Source: Taxillus chinensis (Eukaryota; Streptophyta; Magnoliopsida; Santalales; Loranthaceae). From it: a stretch of 64,000 bases of DNA. A program made the translations under genes and the position numbers. Positions 36,427-48,954 of this stretch are shown here, piece after piece (within the stretch, counting starts at the first letter, position 1; each line of letters begins with the position of its first letter). The stretch is from positions 5,829,293-5,893,292 of the forward strand of contig CM042092.1 of assembly GCA_023512835.1 (NCBI GenBank), given 5' to 3'. The notes below the pieces were generated by a model. That model was not told the DNA's origin, ran no database searches, and was given only the letters and a program-made list of their open reading frames with translations.

Positions 36427-37904
36427 TTGACTCTCGATCCCCACTGGATCTCCTTGGTTCCTGTCTTTGTTGATCCACCACGGGTGTTCAGTTGTGTTTG
36501 CTTTGTTCATGATTTAGATCAATATGACACGTTAGCTTCTCCTGTGCTACAAAAAATAGGGTTCCACTGCTATTATCCACCCATTCGGAAGCTGTTTGCC
36601 ACTAAGGATGTCACCTTCAGGGAATCCAAGCGTTAGTTCCCCCAGCTATGCTTCCTGTGGGAGGGGGGATCAGACTTCTGGAAATGCAGCAGTGTTATCC
36701 AGCAACGCCCCTACCAACTCAGGATACCGTTAAAGTTCAAGAGGGGCATGAAAATACAGCAGTGGCACCTGTGAATTAAAATCCAGCTCCTGTGGAGGAA
36801 ATTCCAGCAGCTTCTACCGATAATAAACTGCAGGATTATGCCTGCCAGCAGCAACAACCAGTAACAATAGTGGATTTCTCACCATCACCAAATCCCTCAG
36901 CACCATAGCCAAGAGTCAATCCCTGATTCAGCTCCAGATTCTACCTTGGATTTGCCTATTGCCTTGCAAAAAAAGTATTCGTTCATGTACTCAAAGGCCT
37001 TTATAGCCATTATCTAATTTTGTGTCTTAAAATTTTCTATCATCCAATAGAGCCTTTGTTTGCTCTTTGGATTTTGTGTCTATCCCTAAAAATTGAGAGG
37101 GAGCAACAAAAGACCTAAAGTGGAAAATGTCTATGGTTGGGTAGATGAATGCCCTCAAAAAAATGATATACATGGAAGATGGTGAGTTTAACCTTAAACA
37201 AGAACATGGTGAGCTACAAGTGGGTGTTTGTGGTAAAGCAAAAGACAGATGATACCATTGATAGATACAAAGCAAGACTGGTAGACCTAAGGCCTAGATT
37301 ACAAATAAACTTTTGCTCAGTTACAAAGATGAATGCGGTACAAATAATCTTATCATGCGTTGTCAATCACTAGATGTGAAGAATGCATTTCTCCATGATA
37401 ATTTGAATGAAGAGATCTATATGAACATCCCACCAGTCACCTCTAGAAGGCTATGAAGGCTACTGATTACCACCATAGTAACGTTGATCATACATTGTTC
37501 ATTAGAAAAAATAAAGATAAAATTGTCATTTCACTTGTTTATGTTGATGACAGTTGTAATAAGAAATGATATTGAAAGAATTTTCTTAAAACTTAACTTG
37601 GTAAGGAGTTTGACACAATTCTTACTTTCTGGGCATTGAAGTTGCAAATTTTCATGAAAGCACGTCATTGACTTACTGATGTTGCCATGATGGATTGTAG
37701 TCCATCGTAGATATTTATTGATCAAAATGTTAGTCACGTGTGTCGAGATATAGGGCAAGCTTCAAAAGGAACTATGCTGTTATGCAATAATAGCAAGTCT
37801 ACCATTAGGCTTGCTTATAATCTAGTACAATATGATCGCACAAATCATGTAAAGATTGATTGTCACTTCCTGAAGGAGAAACTTGAAAAGGACATTATTT
37901 AGAT
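36427..37904 (+). pseudogene. Outer copia integrase tail to RNase H remnants
   Basis: Resumes the outer element: PPRVFSCVCFVHDLDQYDTL and KLFATKDVTFRES (end of integrase), a Pro/Gln-rich linker, then badly broken RT (KNKDKIVISLVYVDD near 37505) and RNase H (LLCNNSKSTIRLAYNLVQYD near 37775, KIDCHFLKEKLEKDII). It is interrupted by the LINE fragment at 37924. Confidence 0.75.
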
Positions 37905-37923
37905 GTCCTAATGTGAAGTTTGA

Positions 37924-38723
37924 GTTGGGAGAGACTCTTTCATTTGCTTTTGAGATGATATTTGGTGTGGTGAGTCTTCTCTGGAGCTCATTTATCTAGA
38001 ACTGTATCGGATTGTGTGTGCTCTTGCTGCTTTTGTGGCTGACATTCGGAATATGAGGGGTTCCACAAGGTAGTGGGAGGTGTTGTTTTTTCAATTGAGG
38101 CTTTTTTCTCTTTTTTTGACATGTTGTATTTAGTTTCCCTTACGAGAAATATTTCAGATTGAATGTGTTAACATTCCAATCGAGAGAAAGGTTACTAGGT
38201 CAAGCTTTTTTATTTTATCCTTACCCCTACCTGACCTGAGAGCTTTCTTTGGAGGAGTCTTTGAAAGGTCTGGGTGCCGTCTAGAGTTGCATTTTTTGCT
38301 TGGTCAGCGGTGCATGAGAAGATTCTTATTGCTGATAATTTGCAGCATCGGAATTTTGTTCTAGTTAGTCGGTGTTTACATGTGAAAGGAGTCGATGGAG
38401 TCCATGGACCATTTTTTCCTTCACATGGTTAGGAGGAATGGGGCAGCATTAGGTGGTTTTGACAGGATGTTCCTCATTGCCTTATGTGAAGTATTTAGCA
38501 AAAGCAGAATGCAAGAGGATTTGATAATTGAGGGCAGCCTACTATCGATCTTTCTCTTTCTTTCTTTTTTTTTTTGCCTTGAATGTTTGCTACGAGAATA
38601 TTCTATTTTTCTTCCATATGTGATGTGAATGGGTGCTCATTTTGAGCCTGCTCTTATATATACATTCTTTATACACTTGTGTGCTTTCTTTTTCTAATAA
38701 AATTTCTTATTTATCAAAAGAAA
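37924..38723 (+). mobile_element. LINE 3' fragment with long target duplication
   Basis: This 5'-truncated L1-type fragment carries zf-RVT-region sequence (DDIWCGESSLELIYLELYRI near 37955; a KARVPSHVAFFAW-like region near 38270 in shifted frames). It ends in an A-rich tail (CTAATAAAATTTCTTATTTA). A near-identical direct repeat flanks it, GTCCTA(A)TGTGAAGTTTGA at 37905-37923 and 38724-38741, differing by one base. Removing it rejoins the copia C-terminal frame (LANILTKKLHSR near 38755). Confidence 0.85.
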
Positions 38724-38814
38724 GTCCTATGTGAAGTTTGAAAATTAGTTAGCTAATATTCTTACCAAGAAGCTTCACAGTAGAGTTTTTCTCGTCACTA
38801 AGTTGAGGATAGAG

Positions 38815-38976
38815 GTTGGAAATTCATAAGTCTTCGCTACTTATTCTTTTAGTTATTATTATCTAGCTGTAATGACCAACTCTAACTTCCAATTATAGTT
38901 CTTATCTCTTAGTTGTTCTTTCTTATTAATCAAGCCAATTATCAATAGAAACTAAGCCCTAGATTCTTTCACAACA
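38815..38976 (+). repeat. 3' LTR of the 11.3-kb copia
   Basis: It matches the 5' LTR (TATTATCTAGCTGTAATGAC core; end TTTCACAACA) with substitutions and small gaps, and is followed by the TATAC target duplication. Confidence 0.88.
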
Positions 38977-38981
38977 TATAC

Positions 38982-39816
38982 AAATGAAAGTGTTCTGGAG
39001 CATACTTTGGCTTAAAAGAATTGGCACTCAAAAAATGTACAAGGTACCTGGACATTTATTTAGGAAAATAATCATACTTTGATTTGAAAAACTACAGCTC
39101 CACTTCTAGGGGTGGAGGTTCAAATTTTGATGTAGTTTCACGTTGAATACAACACACCTTATTGTGACAACCTCTACCAAAGCTCTCAGTTAAGCAAAAC
39201 ATTCTAACAGTATGAAAACTTCATAATCTGTTTTGATACAAAATAAATAATAAATAAATCTTAGGACTAAAGCAGCCCATTAAAATCATTTGTACTCTAT
39301 ATATGTAAGATGAAATTAAAAAGAACTTCATAATCTATTTTGTTAGATTAAACTTCATGCCTCTACTTATAAGAAATATCTACTGGATGACTCAAGCCTA
39401 AAATCAATAATTGGGTAAAAAGAAATTTCCTTGACCATAAGAAAAAAAAATCTTCAGTAAACAAATCTGTAGATTGCAAGAACCATATAATATCATTATT
39501 CCAAAGTAATAATGAACTTAGACACTTCATTACTGTATAGATATATGACAAAAAACGATGTAAATCATCCTTTAGCACAAAATTGGCCAGCCCTATGAAG
39601 AAAAAATGATAGGAAAAAAATTAGAGAGAAAACTTTTTTATTTAGACAGCTATATGCCTTAAATTATACAACTACAGCCAGGGTATTACCATGTATTCTG
39701 GCTGGTTAACAAAACCTTTGGACAGTTCTTTCTCGGATAAGCAAATTGCTATTTTAAACCCCACAGTAAAGAACAACATTTTACCTCACTGTACAAATCT
39801 GACAACCATGTTACCA
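38982..39816 (-). other. 3' flank and probable 3' UTR of the C3H41-like gene
   Basis: A+T-rich sequence directly downstream (minus sense) of the stop codon. It probably contains the 3' UTR. No other gene is seen. Confidence 0.5.
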
Positions 39817-42800
39817 TCAACATACGTTGCTTTCATGTGACACTTTCTCGCATGCTTCCAGGGTAAGACTAGAACAAGGTACTTCATCCTGCTCTATATG
39901 CCCTACAGAACTTTCTCCTCTTTCAGAGCTCTCAGACTCCCCGGTTCCTGAATTAGCTGCTTCCTTAGTAACAATGCATTCAATGTTTCCCAAAGTCTGA
40001 GTAGCAGCATCTGACAGAACATCAGGAGCAGTTGGAGATTTGTCGCTGCCGATCTGGTGATTGTTTGCATTACTAGATGTAAGCCACATGAACTTCAAAT
40101 TGTGGTCTTGCCAACATTTTCCATTTACAAATGCCCATTCAGCTGACCGGCGAGTTGCAAAAGTTATACGAGCTGAAATTTTATCAGAAATATCCAAATC
40201 GTCACCACCTTCATTGGCTTCTGAATCTTCTAGCTCTACCATAGATAAGTCACCATATGAAGCAAAGTGTTCCTTTAAAACAGGAACCTAGGAGAGAAGA
40301 CATCATTTTCAACGTTTAGAAAACAAATAACATGCCTGATTTGAACCATTACTAGCAAGAACGCGTAAATTGTATTGCATTTCACTTAATTAGATAAAAT
40401 TAAAAATTTTAAACCTGTAGGGTTTTCCTTAGATATGCCGAGTAAATTGGCTTGTGCTCTAGGGTTAAAAATATCTGAGAAGAGACAATAATAAGCTAGA
40501 CCAAAGCCTAGTCTAAGTCAAGTACAACCATTGACATAAACTGTCTTTTCATTATTCATAGGGTAATTAATATATGCTCAGGACTTCCACACAAGCTAAT
40601 CCAATAGTCCAATGGAATTTGTCAGAGACGTCAACTATCATTTCATGTCATTTAATATGCTTACATTTTTTAAAAATACAATTATTCAAACTCCACTAGA
40701 CATATTATGAAGATAGGCCCCACACCCAAAACAAATGTAAACATAGAAATGGTACAATTCATAGTGTCAATACACATGCGAGAAAGAACTCACATTTGAA
40801 AATCCTGTTGGCAAAGGGGGAAGAATTCTAAATGTTGTAGGGCGGTTGTCTAATTTGAACCTGCTAGTTGGAAAGGGAAGCCCAACAGAAGCCAATGGAT
40901 GAAGCTGTTGCGTCAGATTTGCAGGCTCCTGCAGGACCTGCAGTGCCATAGATGGACCAGCTTTGGGACTTCGGGGCACAACAGGCTCTCCAGGCTTGTT
41001 CTTCTCAATTGTTTCAGCCTGCTCTGAGGCAATAGTAGTCCTACATTTGGTGGGTGTTGGAGCTGTATCTTTAGAAGAATTGGCTACGGATCCCACTTTT
41101 TGTTTCTTAGCACCCTGCTCAACAGCTACTTCACTTTTGACTCCTGTAACCTGCAAGCAAAATATTAAGTATATCTTGGAGGGTGGAGGTGCAAATGGTG
41201 AAATATTAATTATATTGTCAGCAATTAGACATTCCCTAATCCCCACTGGATTAAGGTTCCCTGAAATGGTGAAAAAAGACCACTTGGTGGCAACAAAGCG
41301 GGTTATAATATAAATTATCTAAAATACGAAAGGGGATACTTTAGGCAATTAGGCCTTAGGGATATACGAGAAAATCAAATCAAGTCTTACTTTCTCAAGT
41401 TTGTTTAGCTGGCGCCAGAAGTCATTCCGTTTCTGATCCAGCATTTCTTGTTTCTTACGTAGCTCATCCTTCAATAGCTCTAGAGTCTCAATCTTCTTGT
41501 GCAAAGGTGGTGGTGTCTTGGGTCCATTAGTGCCAACAGGCTTGGAATGATCAGAAAAAGGTAGAGTTTCTTCCGAAGCATGAGCAATACTAACTTTGGG
41601 AGCTGCAGGCTGGATACTATTAGCAACAAATGGATGGGATGGAGCTGAAGCAGTTGTCACACCACAGGAAGTTACAGGTGCACCATTGCCACTGGTTATG
41701 CTGTTATCAGGAATGCTGTCTCTGTTAGCCCAGAATAACTTGATGAAGCGATTTCCCATCACAGCATCAGGTGCCATTAGAGCATCCTCTGCCTCTTCCA
41801 TTTTAGAAAACTGGACAAAAGCTCGGTCACTAATTAATGGAATGTGAATGTCTAGTACATTCCCAAATTTTCTAAAATGAGACAGAAGGGCTTCTCTTTT
41901 GTTGTTTATTGGGGGAATCCCACTGACAAATAGAGTGCGCACTGCCTTTTGGGATGGTTTGCGAATCTTCCACCTGGCATTAGTCAGCATTTTGGAAGAA
42001 AAATCAATAGCTTTTGAGCCAATGCCCTCTGTGATAATCTGCTTTCCTTCACGTGCAATACCTTGTACAATAGAAAAGGATTCTTGCTTGTCTACAGTTT
42101 CATTTTCAGGAATATTTAAGGAACTCATGGCAGTGTTGAGTTTCTTTTTTGACCCAATTCTATTTCTTGAAGCACCAATTCTTCCCCAAACAGCTGCATT
42201 ACCTGTTACTGGCTGTTCATTATTGGCACCCTCACGAAACCCACCACGATGATGATCAGAAAGATCAGCATCCAACGGGTTCTCAATGACATCAATCTTA
42301 GGAGAAGGCACAGTAAGGAGTCCAGTTGATGTTTCAGGGCAATCACTGTTCCAGAGAGGCTGATCGGGATCATATAAGTCAGCTTCACCTGCACCAACAG
42401 AACCAGAAAATGTACCATTTGAGCTGAGTACATCTTCAGCCACACCAGGCTTGCTACTCTTGATTTGTATTCCCTTGCTATTCTTCGATGCACTTGAAAA
42501 AGTGCTAACTGAAGGTAAAGTTCCAGGTCCAGCAGCTGTTCCCAGTAAGTGTGCATTTGGAACTGATACGGGAAGGTTGAACTGAGAAAGGCTCTGTCAT
42601 TTGCAACATAATAAACTAGTTATCAAAATTTTTAAACGTTTAAGTTAATCAAATTGCTCCTTGAAAATAAGAAATCATAGCCACGAAGACAAAGCATTAT
42701 CGTAAACTGTGTAGCTTTAAAAGGCCACATAATCCAACAGAAAAAAAGAGAATAAAGAAGAAACTCCAATGGCATTGATCTTTCTATTTCCAGCTTACAT

Positions 42801-44458
42801 GGTAGATCCTACTTTTGAATATTAACATAAGCTAACTAATTCAGAAACTTCTGCTCATTAGGAATGCTCAATGATTTTTGACACCATCAATGAGCTTTTG
42901 TTTGGATTATTTCTAATTAAATTCATCAAAAATATGCTTCTCCCTCCCTTTCCTGTAATAAAGGTGAGGTTTGGTTCTGAGAAGTTGCACAGTTAACGTT
43001 TATTACCACTTCCCTTTTCTCCCCAGGCCTCACTACTGTTTAAAAAATCAAAATACACGATTTAGGGCAGCCTACCCACCAACTCCATCTAAATTCTGAA
43101 CTCAATCCTACACCAAACAACAAAAGTGTTGGGGCATCATAAAACAGGGACGAAGGCATTACGGCGCTGTTCATGACTTATGAATGCTACTGCAACCAAC
43201 CAAGCCTTTAATCCCCATAATTTGGCGCCATCAACTCAAATTTCAAAACAAAAATCCATGGTGAGTCCTCAGTGTGGACCCTCCGATGCCATTCATTTAT
43301 ATCTCACACCACCAATGATAGCTAGGATATAAAATTTTTGAAGGGAAAAATCCAGCAAAAAAGGTCCCTTCATCTCATTCTCCTTGCATAGGGAACCATC
43401 AATGGAGAATGAATGAGATACATCGATTTGTAATGACTAGAACACATGATTGCTAAATGATCCCATTATCACTTTCCCTATCTATAAAACCCACCACTGG
43501 TGATGAAGATACATCTTCCTACAGATACCCTTATCCTTCCACTCTAGCCCTCCCTCCACATCTAGGTCACAAATAAAAAAAGAATAATCCCTCCACTCAC
43601 CTAAATTTATTGGTCTTCAGAACAATTTCCAACATCACATTAGCGAATAAATTTTTGAAGGATAGCATACAAATTTAGATCATGACATACCTGAACATCT
43701 TCAATCACAATTCGATTGACACCATGCTCCATCGGGCACATATCCCCTCTTAGACAAAATCCTTGCTCCTCAAAATCCCTACAGCGTTGACGCGGAAGGC
43801 CAATATTCAATAAATGATTAATTGGTGGTCTGAGTGTTCCTTGCAAGTCTAGTGGATGAAGTGTATCCATGCCACCATTTGGCATTCCTGGAATCAGTCC
43901 AAATGTGCCCCAGGATGCACTCTGTGCATTTGAAACATCTGGCCTTCCCCACCCTGCAAACAAGCTAGAAGGGACTGATCCTTGATGAACCATTTGGGAA
44001 GAAATATTACGAGAATTGAATCTAGAATCACGTTGGTTCCAGGTACCCGAGTCCTTGCTTCTTCCACTTCCAGGACTAGGGTCAGCAGAAAATACATGGT
44101 TTACCCTGATTCTCTGATTTATATCCAAGTTTGAGCGGAAGGGCCTTTTTTCAAACTTCATTGACAAGTCTTTCTCAGTAGGTGCATTGTGAAGGCTTTT
44201 CCAAGCTGCACTTGACTGATAATCACTTTCTCTGAACAAACTCCCATTTTCAAAGGGCTTCTTTCGCTTTCTAAAAGGCCTTGTTGAAACTTGTTCTAAA
44301 GCATCTCTCTCCGAAGATTGAGATTGTGCATCTCGTCTGCGGTGCTTATGGTTGCGATCATCATCATCATCATCATCGCTAATTCTATTTTTATCAGGAT
44401 CATTGTCACAGTCAGAAGGAGAAAGATCCTGCCTCGAAGATGAGACTTTTAGTTCCAT
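39817..44458 (-). CDS. CCCH zinc finger and RRM protein, C3H41 / RBM26-27 type
   Basis: Four coding exons: 44458-43691, 42593-41391, 41150-40794 and 40287-39817. All junctions are GT-AG and phase 0, giving 932 codons. Features in order: an acidic run (Asp28-34) beside a basic Arg/His stretch; one CCCH finger C226-X8-C235-X5-C241-X3-H245; an RRM at about 473-546 (LFVSGI at 477, DRAFVQF at 512); a charged coiled-coil-like helix at about 620-657; and a second, weaker RRM-like fold at about 766-845. This order matches plant zinc-finger CCCH domain protein 41, related to animal RBM26/RBM27, which are nuclear RNA-binding proteins. The start is the first ATG, with an in-frame TGA just upstream. The frame is fully intact, so it is probably expressed. 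Exact RNA targets cannot be read from the sequence. Confidence 0.9.
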
Positions 44459-46310
44459 TCAGCCCTCCAGTATAACAACAGATGAACAGTGTGCTTTTGT
44501 TTGATGGAACAAGTAAACACACCTGTTGAACCACTTTAATGGCCTCCAACAGTTCAAAATTTAGAGGCTACAAGAAATAATGACTGCCAAAGCAAAATGT
44601 TAGAGGGAGAGGAGCAACAGTGAGTGATTTTTCTAAAGACCTTGATGCTAGAAATAAATAGAATCCATAATGTGATTTTTAACCTCTACATTCAAAATAA
44701 TACTTTGCAAATAAATCCAGATTCAACAATCTAGGCAAGTGTCTTTCCATATGAAAGCAGTATATCACCATTGAAAAAGATTTAATACTACTAAAAAAAT
44801 ATTACACAAAATATTATGTTACCAAAATAAAAGGAATAAAGCAACAGAGAATCACTAAAATAAGTAAAGTATATATTTCATAGAAAGATGTTTCTATAGA
44901 ATAAATGTTGGATTTAGGGTGTGTTTGTGTATACACCAAATTCTCATCTGTTAACTGCGATGGATACCTGAGATAACATTTCTATTGATTGTACAAAATT
45001 TCTAGCTAACCATGAATGACAAAATCTATCTATCACTCATAAACAGAATCTCTAACCTAAATGAAATATCGAGCTTGATTACTTAGATGACTAACTATAA
45101 TCTACCACAATACAAGGAACCTGAGAATAGTTATATTAACCTGCATTATTTCAGCGTTTGAAAGCAGTCTAGAAAACACAGACAAAACGTATAAATATCA
45201 AAGTTCAAGAGCTCAGCAACAAATAAAATGGCAACTATACAGGAATTGACTAAAGAAATAAAAGGCCAACATCTAAATCAAAAGCTTCAAATATCAAAGC
45301 TAAATGAGGAACAGCTTTGGAGAGCTGTCTCTCATTGTCTTCTTTGGTGAATTTAACGTGAGCGGAATGTCAAAGTGTTTGACAACAATGAGCATTCTCC
45401 ATCAGAGCTCATCCTTCTTTTTTTTAGAGATTTGAGGGAATGGCATTTCGCTTCGGGCATGTTGTCTCTTTTGTCTATTTCTGATGTTGTTCGTGCTCTT
45501 TTTTAGCTTAACGTTGTATGCTCTTTTTGCACACACGGCTTGTGTGTGTTCCTCTCATGATAATAAATTTTCTTGCTTATAAAAAAAAAATCAAAGCTAA
45601 TTTATGGAGAGTGGAATGAAAATGGAACAATGGCTGAAACTATTTTGTACCCAAAAAAAAAACAGTCAATTGCTACACTAATAACAGGCTAACAGCCTCT
45701 ATGTTTGTTTATAAACAAGAGTAAAGTCCACCCAAAACCCTCCTAGATACATGAAAACGATAAATCCCATAATAGTAACTCCGTCCAGGAATCAATCCAT
45801 GCTTCAAAGCCCGGGGGTGTTAACTGTTAAATCAACATTAAGTATGCTAATTTGGTTCCACAAAAGATCAATAATGCAAGCGGTACGATAAAAAAAACAT
45901 GAAACACTGGAAATGAACAACAAGGGTGGATACCTAATATCTGCAAAAGTCCAAAGATGATGAAAATTCCGAAATCTCACATGAAGATTGGGCAGACAAT
46001 GCCTCTTGCGACGCCCTTTGATCCAGAAACCATCTCCGATCGAGAACAGAGAAGACTCCAATTGCGTGCTTGGAGCGGATTAGTCGCAGAAGAGAATAGA
46101 GGAGCAACGGAAATTCGAGAAAAGGTATCGCAAGGGTCGATTCAAAGCTGGGGTTTGAAGGAGAGTCGCGTCGAAGAAGACGAAGATTGTAGGGGGAGAG
46201 AGAGAGAAATTGATGGGAGGGTCTGGTGCGAGCTGGGGTGGTGTTGATCGTAGAAGCTGAGGAGCGAGAACAACAGGTTGCAGTATTTCTGGGTATGCCT
46301 GGGGGAAAGG
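44459..46310 (-). other. 5' UTR of the C3H41-like gene with a 1.4-kb intron
   Basis: Probable first, non-coding exon about 46310-45934 ending at a GTATCC donor, and a second UTR piece 44522-44459 after the acceptor TTCAACAG. The intron (44523-45933) contains a LINE fragment. The plus-strand frame at 45957-46247 is a shadow of this G+C-richer leader. Transcript ends are inferred. Confidence 0.5.
45304..45589 (+). mobile_element. Truncated LINE tail in the 5' UTR intron
   Basis: 286-bp 3' end of an L1-type LINE in antisense orientation to the host gene. It ends in poly-A (45581-45590) and is flanked by the direct repeat ATCAAAGCTAA (45293-45303 and 45590-45600). Its sequence (CGGGCATGTTGTCTCTTTTG-TC...GATGTTGTT) matches the 3' end of the LINE at 28140-30655. 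Confidence 0.88.
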
Positions 46311-47231
46311 GAGCGAGACTCGAGAAGAAATTAGACGTCGAGAATTGATGTTAAAAAATAATAATAATTAAACAACAAAAGGTTTCCAAATAATAATACT
46401 TTATTAGAACTAGAAGCCTAGAATTTGTCTTAATCACCTGTTTTTTATTTTTATTCAAAATATTTTTTTCTTTATGAAAACTTATAAAATTTTATGAAAA
46501 TATGTTTATTAATTTGTATAAATAATAAGTATTGAAATATGGAATATCATTATTTCGGTGAATTGAATTGCTAGTATTTTGTCTATGGTATAAAGTAAGA
46601 TTTAATAAAATCAAAGTCATAGTAAGTGGTTGGTTCAAAACAGTTCAAATAGGATGTAAAAAGAATGATTGATAATTGCCAGATTTATGTTTTTATGAAC
46701 TGAAGATTAGAAAGCTAAGTTGTCTAATGTTAATATTATATTTTAACATTTTTAATGTAACTTATAAGCAAACTCTCACTTTAAAATCAATTTAAATTAT
46801 GATGTTCATGAAAAAATTTAATTGAGTAGAAACAAAAAAATCCAAAATCAATTCAAACAAAATATTTTAGTTTAGATTTGAGTTTAAGTGACCAATCACT
46901 CAAAATTAGTTATTCTGGTATATTTATAATTTTTTTATAATGTAAATATTACTCTTTGACAAATATTATTTTTATTGTTTGAATAATAATTTATGAAAGT
47001 ATATGGGAGCTCACTTCCTTCTCTTTCTTGGTGACTTCTAAGATTGATGATAGATTTACCGTTCAATTCTTGGGAGTATGTGTCGTGTGGTAAGATTCCC
47101 TTAAGTTTACTTAATTTTAATCCACCATGTTTGTTTAATAAATGCTATAGTGGTAGATCTCATTTCTATCCAAAATAACTGAGTGTATTAGGAGGTGAAT
47201 TTTTATAGAATGGCTTCGGATTGAAAGCTGG
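46311..47231. other. A+T-rich upstream region of the C3H41-like gene
   Basis: Probably contains the promoter (minus sense). I could not pick out a specific TATA box with confidence, and no other gene is seen. Confidence 0.45.
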
Positions 47232-48080
47232 TGTCACGCCCCCAAATTCTAAAAATTACCGAACCATGAACGCGACTTTCCCACGCCTACTCCAAGAGTC
47301 AAGGGGTTAGTGACTGATCCATTCCTGTACAATAATACAATAGGGGTAGAATTGTATACTCCAATGAATTAAATTCAAAATTTATTTTTTTAAAAAAAAT
47401 ATGACAATGCAATCAATTCTCATAAATGTCCAATACCCAAAATCACTCACAAATAAGTTCCACCAAAAAGGTTCATACAATTGTCACGGACCCAAGTCTA
47501 GAATAAGAAATAATCAAAATAGTAAATAAGTCCATTAAATGAATACTACACCAAAGATGTCCCGACCTGCTCCGCTATGGCTCTACCAGCTACTCCTTAC
47601 AACCTGTAGGAAATAGAAATAACGTAGGGTGAGCACGAATGCCCAGTAGGTAATCCCCATCTCTACCGTCCTATCACATAAAATCCTAAGTCTATATGAT
47701 CGGTGTATGCTTGTGTCAGTATAGTATCATATTCTATCACAATCAAATTATATTAAATCACAGGATAAGACATCACACTCATTACATTTCATTCATTAAG
47801 GGTACCCACCGAACAATCCAACCATCCATGGGATTCCCATAACCAACTCCAGGAATCCCAGTCACTACCAGATAGCCATATGTGGGACCTACGGTGTCCC
47901 TAACGACAACCTGCCACATATGGGACCTAAGTTAACCAGCCACATAGGAGACCTCCAGCCTCTTGCCAGCCCTTTGTGGGATCTGCGGTTAACCCAATCA
48001 ACTCCACCACCAAATCCACACATATAATCAATAAATAATAATCTAAAAATCAGTATTCAATATACAGCATCATAGGATAT

Positions 48081-48127
<47 letters not shown>

Positions 48128-48720
48128 TCTGAACGATAAATATATACCAAGGCGTGTTCTAAACCGCAAGGCATGAAGCTTCCTTGGATCGCAGGGCCGC
48201 CCCTCTATAAAAAAAACAATCGTGCAGCAGGCCGAAGAAAACCCGTGGCGCAAGGCATAGAAGACCAGGCCAACTAAATATTGTGAGGCTAATTTATAAT
48301 AATATGTTAGAATTAAGGGGAGGGGTATACGAATTCGTTTCCACAAGATGTGTAGTCGAGAGGTGATGGCTACAGGGGGGTTGATTGGTCACAAGCACGC
48401 CTCGTGAAGAGGGAGAAAGGATCAGCTATGCATATTGATTTATGTAAATATATCTATATTCAACGTGAATATATATATATATATATCGCATACTATTAAA
48501 ACAATAGAAACAAAGAAGGATTTAGGATCACCTACCTTTTGCCTTCCGAATGGATTAAACTCGCAATAATGGTCTAGAATCAACGAAGAACACGAAGAAC
48601 ATTAAGAACTCTCCTCTGACGGCTAGGGTTTCTCAAAACAAAGTTATAATAAATAATAAAACCCTAAAACCCTATTTTTAATTAAAATTCGTCCTCCTCT
48701 TTAATAATTTCCAAAAAGCC
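47232..48720. repeat. Unclassified dispersed repeat, TGTCACGCCCCC start
   Basis: Begins TGTCACGCCCCCAAATTC and contains moderately G+C-rich non-coding sequence with repeated ATGTGGGACCTA-type words (47880-47990). It then has a (TA)n tract and a segment with CACGAAGAACA words before 48620. It has the look of a plant repeat with an LTR-like start, but no second copy or coding part lies in the window. Confidence 0.35.
48086..48124. repeat. (TA)n microsatellite
   Basis: Uninterrupted TA dinucleotide run of about 38 bp. Confidence 0.95.
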
Positions 48721-48954
48721 CTCCTAAATTTTATTTTTCATTTATTAACCCTCAATTTAACTCCAAAAAATTACTAAATAACCCCTAAAGGCTTCTGGAC
48801 CTCAAATTAGGCCCAAATATAGTTAAAATGATTGTATTAATGGCCACATTCTCAAAATAACTTTCTTAACATCAAATATAGATTATAAGTTATGCTAACA
48901 CATATACGGATCCTTATAGCTTGAGGCTTTCTCTTTATTTTTTGAGCAACTATA

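Larger units (their letters stand above)
27693..38976 (+). mobile_element. Ty1/copia retrotransposon, 11.3 kb with nested insertions
   Basis: The element is framed by LTRs of about 180 and 162 bp and by a perfect 5-bp target duplication TATAC (27688-27692 and 38977-38981). The primer site TGGTATCAGAGCC (27873-27885) directly follows the 5' LTR. Its own coding remains are gag (about 30655-31330), protease (near 31956-32100), the end of integrase (36427-36636), and scattered RT/RNase H pieces to 37910 and 38725-38815. The rest of the span is later insertions: a LINE, a small TIR-like sequence, a second copia element and a LINE tail. All frames are broken. It lies about 0.8 kb beyond the 3' end of the C3H41-like gene. 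Confidence 0.9.

Noticed and set aside
41596..42252. Plus-strand open frames of 83 and 117 codons
   Set aside because: They are antisense shadows of the RRM-containing exon of the C3H41-like gene.
45957..46247. Plus-strand 96-codon open frame
   Set aside because: It overlaps the inferred antisense 5' UTR exon of the C3H41-like gene and has no recognisable domain.
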